Position numbers and translations under genes: made by a program. Below are positions 42,316 to 49,513 of a DNA stretch of 49,513 nt, piece after piece. The stretch spans positions 1 through 49,513 of the forward strand of contig JACXVB010000019.1 in NCBI GenBank assembly GCA_014763615.1, read 5' to 3'. This stretch comes from Sphingobacteriales bacterium. Lineage in GTDB: Bacteria; Bacteroidota; Bacteroidia; Sphingobacteriales; Sphingobacteriaceae. The notes under the pieces were generated by a model that searched no databases, was not told the origin of the DNA, and was given only the letters and a program-made list of their open reading frames with translations. The first letter of the stretch is position 1. Every line of letters starts with the position of its first letter.

Positions 42316-43097
42316 ATTTCTACCTCACCACTAAAAACCAATTTAGCTGGTCCTTCTAAAAAGATATTAGTGAATTTCTTTCCATCATAGTCAAATTTGA
42401 TAGTTAAATCTCCACCTAATACTTTTATCGGAGTTTCAATTTTGCCGGTCTGGTTTTTAACTATCGCGTTAGCCAAAGCAACCGCAGTGACGCCTGTTCC
42501 GCAAGCATAAGTTTCATCTTCTACGCCACGCTCGTAGGTGCGCACAAATAGATGGTCTTTTTGATCTTCCACAAAATTCACATTGATGCCTTCTTTTTGA
42601 TAAGTGGTGTTGTATCTGATAGAACGTCCTTCTTCAAAAACATTTTTATCGGCAATAGCCTCATCAAATTGAATATAATGCGGCGATCCGGTATTGATCA
42701 CGAAAGCTTCTCCGTCTTTATTGATTTGCTCTACATCAATCATTTGTAGGCTTACCCAATCTCCTTCGGCTGAAATTTTGGCATAATGTGCGCCATCCAC
42801 TGCCAAGAAATTGGTTTCCGTTTCGATAATACCCAATTGTTTAGCGAAGGCTACAATACACCTGCCGCCATTACCACACATACTGCTCGGTTGCCCGTCA
42901 GAATTGTAATAAACCATTTTAAAATCAAAGTTTTCAGCAGGTTCAATAAACATAATTCCATCGCCACCAATGCCAAATCTTCTATCGCAAAGTTTCGCTA
43001 AAAGCTGCGGCTGATGGTGGTTTACCCGTAAATCACGGTTATCAATCATGATAAAATCATTTCCAGCACCTTGATATTTAAAAAATGGTATTTTCAT
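42312..43097 (-). CDS. dapF: diaminopimelate epimerase
   Basis: A 261-residue PLP-independent epimerase of lysine and peptidoglycan synthesis, converting LL- to meso-diaminopimelate. The two catalytic Cys are in MCGNGGRCIVAFA and ACGTGVTAVALA; FKYQGAGNDFIMID is the N-terminal substrate motif. ATG at 43097 gives this motif at the N-terminus; a 10-codon extension to 43127 is not family-like. The stop shares TTAA with the convergent orphan gene. Confidence 0.95.
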   Translation of the reverse strand: MKIPFFKYQGAGNDFIMIDNRDLRVNHHQPQLLAKLCDRRFGIGGDGIMFIEPAENFDFKMVYYNSDGQPSSMCGNGGRCIVAFAKQLGIIETETNFLAVDGAHYAKISAEGDWVSLQMIDVEQINKDGEAFVINTGSPHYIQFDEAIADKNVFEEGRSIRYNTTYQKEGINVNFVEDQKDHLFVRTYERGVEDETYACGTGVTAVALANAIVKNQTGKIETPIKVLGGDLTIKFDYDGKKFTNIFLEGPAKLVFSGEVEI

Positions 43098-43271
43098 ATT
43101 CGTAAGCAAAAATCTATAAAAAATCATCAGGAAACAATTATCACTTTTAATCCTTATTAGGGATAAGTCTTTTTGTTGAAAGATGAAAAATGATACAATA
43201 GGTTAAGTTTTTTAACACTTTTTAACACGAAAGTAAATAACATCTGCTTGTATAAAACGTCTTAATGGTAT

Positions 43272-43279
43272 TATTTTTG
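43272..43279 (+). promoter_or_regulatory. promoter of htrA
   Basis: TATTTTTG matches TAnnTTTG and has a TTG at 43248-43250, 21 bases upstream, the expected -33 spacing. The ATG at 43312 follows 32 bases later. This is the best-supported promoter of the window. Confidence 0.55.
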
Positions 43280-43311
43280 AAAATATTATTTAAAACGAAA
43301 ATCAAAAAATT

Positions 43312-44850
43312 ATGAATGGTAATATGAGAAAAATAGGAATGTCACTAGTTACAGCATTTGTGGGAGGTGCTGTTGCATTAGGTGCCTACATGTTCATTGC
43401 TCAGAAATCTACGGATGGAATGAGCCTAGCTGATAGACAAAAAGTTTATTTCGCTAATAATCCCTTAAATGTTCCAGAACCAAGTGGTCCGCTTGATTTC
43501 TCGGCTGCCGCTGCCGCAGTTTCACCGGGCGTAGTGCATGTGAGAACAACTTACAGCCGTTCTATGGCACAAAATAATGATCCTTTTGGTGATATGTTCC
43601 AAGATTTTTTTGGTAGAAGAGGCCCACAACAATCGCAAAACACACCCCCACCAATGGGAAAAGGTTCTGGTGTTATAGTAACTTCCGATGGTTACATTAT
43701 GACCAATAACCACGTGGTAGAAAATGCAGAGAAAATTGAAGTGATTTTAACCGATAAAAGGGTTTTACAAGCCAAAGTGATAGGTAGAGATAAAAATACA
43801 GATTTAGCACTAATAAAAGTGAATGCTACTGATTTACCTGTAGTTAAACTAGGTAACTCTGATGATGTGAAAGTGGGTCAGTGGGTGTTGGCTATCGGTT
43901 ATCCTTTAACTTTAGAATCTACTGTTACTGCAGGTATTGTGAGCGCAAAAGCTCGTCAAATTGGAATTATCGGCTCAGAAGATCAACCTCAAAATGTTGA
44001 CCCTAATAATCCTCCTGTTAGTTCTGGAATAGAATCTTTCATTCAAACCGATGCAGTAATTAATAGAGGAAATAGTGGGGGTGCTTTAGTAAATACTAAA
44101 GGAGAGTTGATTGGTATTAACTCTGCTATTGCCTCTCAATCTGGTGTTTATGAGGGTTATGGTTTCGCTATCCCAGTAAATTTAGCGAGAAAAGTAATGG
44201 ACGACTTCTTAAAATACGGAGAAGTGAAACGTGGGTTTATCGGGGTAACTTTCCAAGAGTTAAATGCCGATGTAGCCAAAAAATTAAATATTTCTGAAAT
44301 CAATGGATTGTATGTTAATTCTACAGTGAAAGGCGGCGCCGCTGAAAAGGCTGGAATTAAAGAAGGTGATATTATCAAAAAGGTAAATGGCTTAGATGTA
44401 AATACTTCAGCAGACTTACAAGTAAAAATAGCTTTGTTACATCCGGGCGATAAAGTAAACTTAGGAATTCTCAGGGATGGAAGTATGAAAACCTTTGAAC
44501 TCATACTTAAAGGCGAGGAAGGCATGAAATTAGCTGATAATAATGAAAACTCACCTGAAGTGAGTGCCGTAATGAATAGCTTAGGAGCTTCTTTTGCACC
44601 ATTAAATGATAATTTGAAGAAAAAATACGGTATTGGTACCGGCGTAATGGTAACAAGTGTGGTACCAGGCAAGATTTTCGATATGTATGATATTCCTAAA
44701 GGAACGGTGATTACTAGTATCAATGGGCGAGCAGTAAGCAATAATGAACAAATTGTTTCAGCTCTTAAACAGAATAGTAAAATGTTGACCATCAAGGGTA
44801 TCATTTCGCAAGGAAACACTTTTACAGTAACATTCCCAATTAGTAAATAA
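43312..44850 (+). CDS. htrA: HtrA/DegP-family periplasmic serine protease
   Basis: A 512-residue Do-type protease/chaperone. After an N-terminal signal anchor (about 9-28) comes the trypsin-like domain with His134 (NNHVV), Asp164 (NTDLAL) and Ser255 (GNSGGAL), followed by two PDZ domains (about 290-385 and 415-505). It degrades or refolds misfolded envelope proteins. Two in-frame ATGs (43312, 43324) are possible starts; both keep the anchor. It has its own promoter and a strong terminator, so it is transcribed alone. Confidence 0.95.
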   Translation: MNGNMRKIGMSLVTAFVGGAVALGAYMFIAQKSTDGMSLADRQKVYFANNPLNVPEPSGPLDFSAAAAAVSPGVVHVRTTYSRSMAQNNDPFGDMFQDFFGRRGPQQSQNTPPPMGKGSGVIVTSDGYIMTNNHVVENAEKIEVILTDKRVLQAKVIGRDKNTDLALIKVNATDLPVVKLGNSDDVKVGQWVLAIGYPLTLESTVTAGIVSAKARQIGIIGSEDQPQNVDPNNPPVSSGIESFIQTDAVINRGNSGGALVNTKGELIGINSAIASQSGVYEGYGFAIPVNLARKVMDDFLKYGEVKRGFIGVTFQELNADVAKKLNISEINGLYVNSTVKGGAAEKAGIKEGDIIKKVNGLDVNTSADLQVKIALLHPGDKVNLGILRDGSMKTFELILKGEEGMKLADNNENSPEVSAVMNSLGASFAPLNDNLKKKYGIGTGVMVTSVVPGKIFDMYDIPKGTVITSINGRAVSNNEQIVSALKQNSKMLTIKGIISQGNTFTVTFPISK

Positions 44851-44870
44851 TTATTTTCGATAAATAATTT

Positions 44871-44907
44871 AAAGTCCTGATGGTTCATCCGTCAGGACTT
44901 TTATTTT
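44871..44907 (+). terminator. Rho-independent terminator of htrA
   Basis: A 13-base stem starting AAAGTCCTGATGG and closed by CCGTCAGGACTTT (one T-G wobble), a TTCAT loop, and a T-rich tail, 20 bases after the htrA stop and 8 bases before the pdeM gene. Confidence 0.85.
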
Positions 44908-44914
44908 TACATCG

Positions 44915-45562
44915 ATGTTGAGTGGGGTCTATCATTTTTATTTATTAGAGGAAGAACTAGTTTTGTTACCTCAAAAAGCAATTTGGTTTCCAAAATATCA
45001 AACCTTATTAGTTTCAGATACACATCTTGGAAAGGGAGCGCATTTTAGAAAAGCCGGAATTGCCATCCCTCAAATATTGGCTCAAGAGGAATTAGCTCTT
45101 TTATCAGATTTAATTTCAGAATTAAACCCTCAAAAATTGATTTTTTTGGGAGATCTTTTCCATAGTGAGATGAATAATGATTGTGATTGGTTTGTGCTAT
45201 GGAGAGAATTACATCAAAAAATCGAGATGATTTTGGTAAAAGGGAACCATGATATTTTACCAGAAATTTTTTATCAAAAAGTGCGTTTGAAAGTAGCAGA
45301 TAGTTTTTTTGTTGGGAAATTTAAGTTGATGCATGAACCTCCTAAATTGCAAGAAGCAAATTATATTATTGCTGGCCATATACATCCTGGTGTGCGATTA
45401 AAAGGCAAAGCCAGGCAAGGGGTTACGCTGCCTTGCTTTTATTTTGGAGTTGAGTTTGCGGTTTTACCCGCTTTCGGAAAATTTACCGGAAAAGCGTTAA
45501 TGAAGATTCAAACGAATGCTCAAATATTTGCCGTTGTCGGAGAGCAAGTCATCGCTATTTAA
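44915..45562 (+). CDS. pdeM: ligase-associated DNA-damage-response metallophosphoesterase
   Basis: A 215-residue calcineurin-like phosphoesterase. LLVSDTHLGKGAHFRKAGIAIP is the PdeM signature with the metal Asp and His; FLGDLFHSE, VKGNHD and AGHIHPGV are the other metal motifs. In other bacteria it is encoded beside a DNA ligase, helicase and exonuclease of a damage-response operon; none is here, so it is an orphan member. ATG at 44915 immediately follows the htrA terminator. Confidence 0.87.
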   Translation: MLSGVYHFYLLEEELVLLPQKAIWFPKYQTLLVSDTHLGKGAHFRKAGIAIPQILAQEELALLSDLISELNPQKLIFLGDLFHSEMNNDCDWFVLWRELHQKIEMILVKGNHDILPEIFYQKVRLKVADSFFVGKFKLMHEPPKLQEANYIIAGHIHPGVRLKGKARQGVTLPCFYFGVEFAVLPAFGKFTGKALMKIQTNAQIFAVVGEQVIAI

Positions 45563-45668
45563 CACTTTAAAATGGAATTAAAATCGATTGTATTATTTGA
45601 AATGTTTCTAAATAAACAGAAAGTCTATTTTCTTGCGCAGCTTTTTAACTATTTTATTTAATAATAAA

Positions 45669-45676
45669 TACTTTTG
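45669..45676 (+). promoter_or_regulatory. -7 box of sdhCAB
   Basis: TACTTTTG fits TAnnTTTG, 31 bases before the sdhC ATG at 45708. No TTG at the canonical spacing was found. Confidence 0.4.
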
Positions 45677-45707
45677 CAGTTCAAAAAAACCTTTTAAATA
45701 CCAAGTA

Positions 45708-46475
45708 ATGAGTAATTTTTCAAAAGCTTTCTCTTCAAGTCTCGGGAGAAAATTGATCATGTGCTTAACCGGTTTGTTTTTATGTTCTTTTTTAATTGTT
45801 CATTTAACCGGAAATTTTCAGTTGTTTAAGGATGATGATGGATTGGCATTTAATCAATATGCGCACTTCATGACTCACTTCCCACCTATCAAAATAGTTT
45901 CATATTTACTTTATACTTCTATTTTGATACACAGTATTTGGGCTTTAATCATCACACAAAAAAATAAAAAATCACGCCCTATTGGTTATGCAATCACGCC
46001 AAAAGATGGCAGCATTTGGTCATCCAGAAATATGGGGATTTTAGGAACAATTCTCTTTGTTTTCATCGTTGTTCACATGGCTAATTTCTGGTATGAATAT
46101 CATTGGGGAGAAACTCCTTATGTAGAATACCGTATTGATCAGAATTCTGGAGCTACCATGGCCAGACAAATCTCTCAATCAGAATTTACAGGTTATGTAG
46201 ATTATGTAGATAATGGAGTTCAAGTGATTAGATCAAAAGATTTATATAAAGAAGTAGCTTATTCTTTCCAACAATGGTGGTTGGTTTTGCTTTATGTAAT
46301 TGCAATGGGTGCACTTTCTTTCCATTTGATTCATGGTTTCCAAAGTGCTTTCCAAACTTTAGGATGGAACCATAGCAAGTATAAACCGCTCATTAATTTC
46401 TTAGGTGTTTGGGTTTTTTCTGTCATTATTCCAATTGGTTTTGCAGCGATGCCTTTGTATTTCTTTTTTAAATAG
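45708..46475 (+). CDS. sdhC: succinate dehydrogenase cytochrome b subunit
   Basis: A 255-residue membrane anchor of complex II, with five hydrophobic segments and several His in helices (IVHLTGNF, ILIHSIWAL, VVHMANFWYEY, FHLIHGFQSAF), as in the di-heme type-B subunit of Bacteroidota. It passes electrons to menaquinone. ATG at 45708 (MSNFSKAFSSSLGRKLIM) is chosen over the upstream TTG frame start at 45633, which lies before the probable promoter box. First gene of sdhCAB. Confidence 0.93.
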   Translation: MSNFSKAFSSSLGRKLIMCLTGLFLCSFLIVHLTGNFQLFKDDDGLAFNQYAHFMTHFPPIKIVSYLLYTSILIHSIWALIITQKNKKSRPIGYAITPKDGSIWSSRNMGILGTILFVFIVVHMANFWYEYHWGETPYVEYRIDQNSGATMARQISQSEFTGYVDYVDNGVQVIRSKDLYKEVAYSFQQWWLVLLYVIAMGALSFHLIHGFQSAFQTLGWNHSKYKPLINFLGVWVFSVIIPIGFAAMPLYFFFK

Positions 46476-46538
46476 AACATAAGTAATTTTTAAACAATAC
46501 ATTATCAGTTATTGTTAAGATTCATAAAATAGATCAAG

Positions 46539-48473
46539 ATGAAGTTAGATGCCAAAATTCCAGCAGGTCCACTGGCCGAAAAATGGAGTAAACACAAATT
46601 TAATCTGAAACTGGTAAACCCAGCCAACAAACGTAAATATGAAATTATCGTTGTTGGAACAGGTTTAGCAGGTGCATCTGCTGCTGCCTCATTAGCAGAG
46701 CTAGGTTATAATGTTAAAGCTTTTTGTTTTCAAGATAGTCCAAGAAGAGCACACTCTATTGCCGCTCAGGGCGGAATCAATGCTGCAAAAAATTATCGTA
46801 ATGATGGAGATTCTGTTTTCCGTTTGTTTTATGATACCATTAAAGGTGGCGATTATAGGTCAAGAGAAGGAAACGTGTATCGTTTGGCAGAAGTTTCTGT
46901 AAATATTATTGATCAATGCGTGGCACAAGGCGTTCCTTTTGCTCGTGAATACGGAGGTTTACTAGACAACCGTTCTTTCGGTGGGGCGCAAGTTTCCAGA
47001 ACGTTCTACGCTCGTGGTCAAACCGGACAACAGTTGTTGTTAGGTGCTTATTCAGCTTTAAATCGCCAAATCAACTTGGGTACTGTGAAAATGTACACCA
47101 GAACAGAAATGTTAGATGTGGTAATTGTTGATGGAAAAGCACAAGGTATCGTAACTAGAAATTTGGTGGATGGTAAAATAGAAAATCATGCAGGTCATGC
47201 CGTTTTATTGTGTACTGGTGGATATGGAAACGTATTCTATCTTTCAACCAATGCTATGGGTTCTAACGTAACCGCAGCTTGGAGAGCGCACAAGCGTGGT
47301 GCTTACATGGCTAACCCATGTTACACTCAAATCCACCCAACTTGTATCCCAGTTTCTGGAGATCATCAGTCAAAACTTACCTTGATGTCTGAATCGTTAA
47401 GAAATGATGGTAGAGTTTGGGTTCCAAAGACAAAGGAAACAGCCGAGAGATTGCGTAAAGGTGAGATCAAAGCAAGAGATATCAAAGAAGAGGATAGAGA
47501 TTATTACTTAGAGCGTAAATATCCTTCTTTCGGAAACTTGGTGCCTCGTGACGTGGCTTCAAGAAACGCAAAAGAGGTTTGTGATGAAGGTCGTGGTGTT
47601 GGTAAATCTGGATTAGCGGTTTACTTAGATTTTGCTGATGCAATTAATCGTTTAGGTAAAGATGCAGTAGCGGCTAGATATGGAAACTTGTTCGACATGT
47701 ATCAGCAGATTACGGATGAGAATCCTTACGAAGTGCCGATGAGAATTTATCCAGCAGTTCACTATACTATGGGTGGTCTTTGGGTAGATTATAACTTGAT
47801 GACTAACATTCCAGGTTTATATGCTTTAGGCGAGGCCAACTTCTCAGATCATGGCGCTAACCGTTTAGGTGCTTCCGCATTGATGCAAGGATTAGCAGAT
47901 GGTTATTTCGTAATCCCTTACACTGTAGGAGATTATTTAGCTAACATTGGTCCAGCACCAATTGATATTAACCGTCCGGAGTTTATTAAAACTAAAACAG
48001 AAGTTCAAGAACGGATCAATAAATTATTAGCCTTAAAAGGAAACAAAACTGTTGATGAGTACCACAGAGATTTAGGTAAAATTATGTGGGAATATTGCGG
48101 AATGTCTCGTACTGCCGAAGGTTTGAAAAAAGCTAAGGCGATGGTGAGTGAGTTGAGAGCAGATTTCTGGAAAAATGCGATTGTTTTAGGGGATAACGAA
48201 GAAGTCAATCAATCTTTAGAAAAAGCAGGAAGAGTTGCCGATTTCTTAGAGTTAGGTGAGTTGATGATTGATGATGCGCTCAACAGAAACGAATCTTGCG
48301 GTGGTCACTTCAGAGAAGAGTATCAAACTCCTGAAGGCGAAGCCTTAAGAAACGACGATGAATATGCTTACGTAGCCGCTTGGGAATACAAAGGTGATAA
48401 CACTCCAGAAGAATTACACAAGGAAGAACTGGAATTTGAAAACGTTAAATTAACACAAAGAAGTTATAAATAA
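46539..48473 (+). CDS. sdhA: succinate dehydrogenase/fumarate reductase flavoprotein subunit
   Basis: A 644-residue FAD subunit. [21 protein letters not shown] binds the ADP part of [20 protein letters not shown] contains the covalent FAD His region; [15 protein letters not shown] and the Arg-rich later motif are substrate site residues; [29 protein letters not shown] closes the FAD domain. Typical of the Bacteroidota B-type enzyme. It follows sdhC by 63 bases. The 126-base gap to sdhB is filled by heptad arrays. Confidence 0.96.
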   Translation: MKLDAKIPAGPLAEKWSKHKFNLKLVNPANKRKYEIIVVGTGLAGASAAASLAELGYNVKAFCFQDSPRRAHSIAAQGGINAAKNYRNDGDSVFRLFYDTIKGGDYRSREGNVYRLAEVSVNIIDQCVAQGVPFAREYGGLLDNRSFGGAQVSRTFYARGQTGQQLLLGAYSALNRQINLGTVKMYTRTEMLDVVIVDGKAQGIVTRNLVDGKIENHAGHAVLLCTGGYGNVFYLSTNAMGSNVTAAWRAHKRGAYMANPCYTQIHPTCIPVSGDHQSKLTLMSESLRNDGRVWVPKTKETAERLRKGEIKARDIKEEDRDYYLERKYPSFGNLVPRDVASRNAKEVCDEGRGVGKSGLAVYLDFADAINRLGKDAVAARYGNLFDMYQQITDENPYEVPMRIYPAVHYTMGGLWVDYNLMTNIPGLYALGEANFSDHGANRLGASALMQGLADGYFVIPYTVGDYLANIGPAPIDINRPEFIKTKTEVQERINKLLALKGNKTVDEYHRDLGKIMWEYCGMSRTAEGLKKAKAMVSELRADFWKNAIVLGDNEEVNQSLEKAGRVADFLELGELMIDDALNRNESCGGHFREEYQTPEGEALRNDDEYAYVAAWEYKGDNTPEELHKEELEFENVKLTQRSYK

Positions 48474-48475
48474 GT

Positions 48476-48524
48476 AGGAAGTAAAAAGTCAGAAGTAGAA
48501 AGTTAAATTTGTAAAGTATTAAGG
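48476..48524. repeat. heptad-phased repeat array, AAGT type, sdhA-sdhB gap
   Basis: Seven consecutive 7-base units. AGGAAGT starts at 48476, AAAAAGT at 48483, CAGAAGT at 48490 and AGAAAGT at 48497; then a degenerate unit, GTAAAGT at 48511 and ATTAAGG at 48518. Five of seven end AAGT. Confidence 0.75.
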
Positions 48525-48528
48525 CATA

Positions 48529-48591
48529 GAAGTCTATATACTCGATACTAAAATCTTGATACTAAATACTAAATACTAACTACTCAATACT
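48529..48591. repeat. heptad-phased repeat array, TACT type, sdhA-sdhB gap
   Basis: Nine consecutive 7-base units. ATATACT starts at 48536, CGATACT at 48543, TGATACT at 48557, AAATACT at 48564 and again at 48571, AACTACT at 48578 and CAATACT at 48585; the other two end TCT. TACT/AGTA is the inverse of the preceding AAGT array, giving an inverted arrangement with about 4 bases between. Confidence 0.75.
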
Positions 48592-48599
48592 TAAAGAAT

Positions 48600-49358
48600 A
48601 TGAGTGGAAACATGAACTTGACGTTGAAAGTATGGCGTCAAAAAAATAGTACTACACCAGGGAAATTTGTAACCTACAAAGCAGAGGAAATTTCTCCGGA
48701 TATGTCTTTCTTAGAAATGTTGGATGTGGTAAACGAAGGTTTGGTTAAGAAAAAAGAAGAACCCATTCAGTTTGACCATGATTGCCGCGAGGGAATTTGT
48801 GGAATGTGTTCTTTAGTGATTAACGGAGAGCCACACGGACCGAAAAGAGCGACCACTACTTGTCAATTACACATGCGTTCCTTTAATGATGGCGATACCA
48901 TTGTGATTGAACCGTGGAGAGCAGCAGCTTTCCCTGTGGTAAAAGATTTATCAGTAGATCGCTCCGCGTTTGATAGAATTCAACAAGCAGGTGGTTATGT
49001 TTCTGTAGGAACAGGTGGTGTGCCTGATGCCAATGATATTCCAATTCCAAAAGTAATTGCTGATGAGGCTTTCAACTCGGCAACTTGTATCGGTTGTGGT
49101 GCTTGCGTAGCAGCATGTAAAAATGCTTCAGCTATGTTGTTTGTATCCGCTAAAATTTCTCAATATGCGCTGTTGCCACAAGGTCAGCCAGAGCGTTACC
49201 AAAGAGTAGAAGCGATGGTGATGCAAATGGATAAAGAAGGTTTTGGAAGCTGTACCAACACGTATGCTTGCGAGGCTCAATGTCCTAAAGAAATTAAAGT
49301 AACTAACATTGCTAGAATGAACCGCGATTTCTTCACCGCAGAGTTTATCAAGAGCTAA
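48600..49358 (+). CDS. sdhB: succinate dehydrogenase/fumarate reductase iron-sulfur subunit
   Basis: A 252-residue Fe-S subunit. [12 protein letters not shown] binds the [2Fe-2S] cluster, and [15 protein letters not shown] plus CEAQCPKEI bind the [4Fe-4S] and third clusters. It links the flavin to the heme b subunit. ATG at 48600 or the in-frame ATG at 48612 ([10 protein letters not shown]) may be used; the second gives the more usual N-terminus. A terminator at 49383 ends the operon. Confidence 0.95.
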   Translation: MSGNMNLTLKVWRQKNSTTPGKFVTYKAEEISPDMSFLEMLDVVNEGLVKKKEEPIQFDHDCREGICGMCSLVINGEPHGPKRATTTCQLHMRSFNDGDTIVIEPWRAAAFPVVKDLSVDRSAFDRIQQAGGYVSVGTGGVPDANDIPIPKVIADEAFNSATCIGCGACVAACKNASAMLFVSAKISQYALLPQGQPERYQRVEAMVMQMDKEGFGSCTNTYACEAQCPKEIKVTNIARMNRDFFTAEFIKS

Positions 49359-49382
49359 ATTATTGTTTTGTTAATTTCATAG

Positions 49383-49415
49383 AAGCATCTTTGAGAAATT
49401 GAAGATGCTTTTTTT
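49383..49415 (+). terminator. terminator of sdhCAB
   Basis: AAGCATCTT (49383-49391) and AAGATGCTT (49402-49410) form a 9-base stem with a 10-base loop, and T runs on after the stem. It lies 24 bases after the sdhB stop. Confidence 0.85.
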
Positions 49416-49513
49416 CCTGACTTGTCCGCCTACATTTTTTTCACAAAAACAGGCATTGATATTCAAGTGTTTATGCATTAAAAAAGCTAATTTTGTCGTA
49501 CTAATGGCAAAAA

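Noticed and set aside
44157-44888. 243-codon open frame on the minus strand across htrA
   Set aside because: It lies fully antisense to the well-supported HtrA protein and its terminator, has no family sequence, and its composition follows from the htrA codons.
48476-48591. CRISPR-like array in the sdhA-sdhB gap
   Set aside because: Units are only 7 bases with no spacers of constant length and no cas genes; it is a short tandem repeat.
1-49513. tRNA, rRNA or known riboswitch
   Set aside because: No T-arm like GTTCGANTC with matching stems, no rRNA signature and no recognised riboswitch core were found by eye.

Overview
The window looks like chromosome of a Bacteroidota member, most likely Sphingobacteriaceae (Pedobacter-like). 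This rests on a SusC/SusD pair, DUF4369-thioredoxin, LptC-CoaX-PurQ and DUF6427/DUF4834/DUF7033 type proteins, a Bacteroidota-style sdhCAB operon, TAnnTTTG -7 promoter boxes and almost no Shine-Dalgarno sequences. The assignment is inferred from gene content; no rRNA or tRNA gene is visible. Most genes are housekeeping, with a few accessory insertions.

Layout. 1-250: two REP-like palindromes. 248-5425: an SDR, a HigBA toxin-antitoxin pair, a SerB phosphatase fused to a SerA remnant, an extended SDR and an arginase-fold protein with altered metal ligands. 5429-11684: a TlpA-like thioredoxin, a lipoprotein, PurD, an M28 peptidase and a beta-CASP hydrolase. 11781-13801: a BlaI/M56 sensor pair behind tandem operator-like palindromes. 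13854-16606: a CtpA protease, a CsbD-like protein and an outer-membrane barrel. 16753-27800: an amino-sugar island (DUF4397 lipoprotein, SusD, SusC, DeoR regulator, AnmK, a NagB-PIG-L fusion and a NagX-like membrane protein). 27802-38013: a long minus-strand run (LptC, an outer-membrane protein, CoaX, PurQ, DUF6427, a glycosyltransferase, an LpxH-like hydrolase, a 33-residue membrane peptide, DinB, a HAD nucleotidase, an S23-type four-helix protein, Upp and a polysaccharide-deacetylase-like protein). 38188-45562: UvrB, DUF4834, an orphan PD-(D/E)XK-type protein, DapF, HtrA and PdeM. 45708-49358: sdhC-sdhA-sdhB.

How the genes work together. The amino-sugar island reads as one regulon. SusC/D would import a GlcNAc- or muropeptide-derived glycan, NagX could move or acetylate the sugar at the membrane, AnmK phosphorylates anhydro-MurNAc, and the fused NagB-PIG-L would deacetylate and deaminate. 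The susC promoter, the anmK/nagB gap and the deoR upstream region carry variants of a TGC-N7-TGC repeat, which I propose as the DeoR-type operator.

The observations most worth a second look are these: (1) heptanucleotide-phased arrays in inverted arrangement, filling the sdhA-sdhB gap and bracketing the S23-type gene; (2) the orphan, AT-rich PD-(D/E)XK-like protein at 40654-42315, which may be an undescribed defence nuclease; (3) the SerB-SerA fusion that has lost exactly its NAD-binding domain; (4) the M56 sensor that carries a TonB domain and a receptor-plug-like tail; (5) a terminator with no gene in front of it, just before uvrB. All sequence claims come from reading by eye; no database search or folding program was run.
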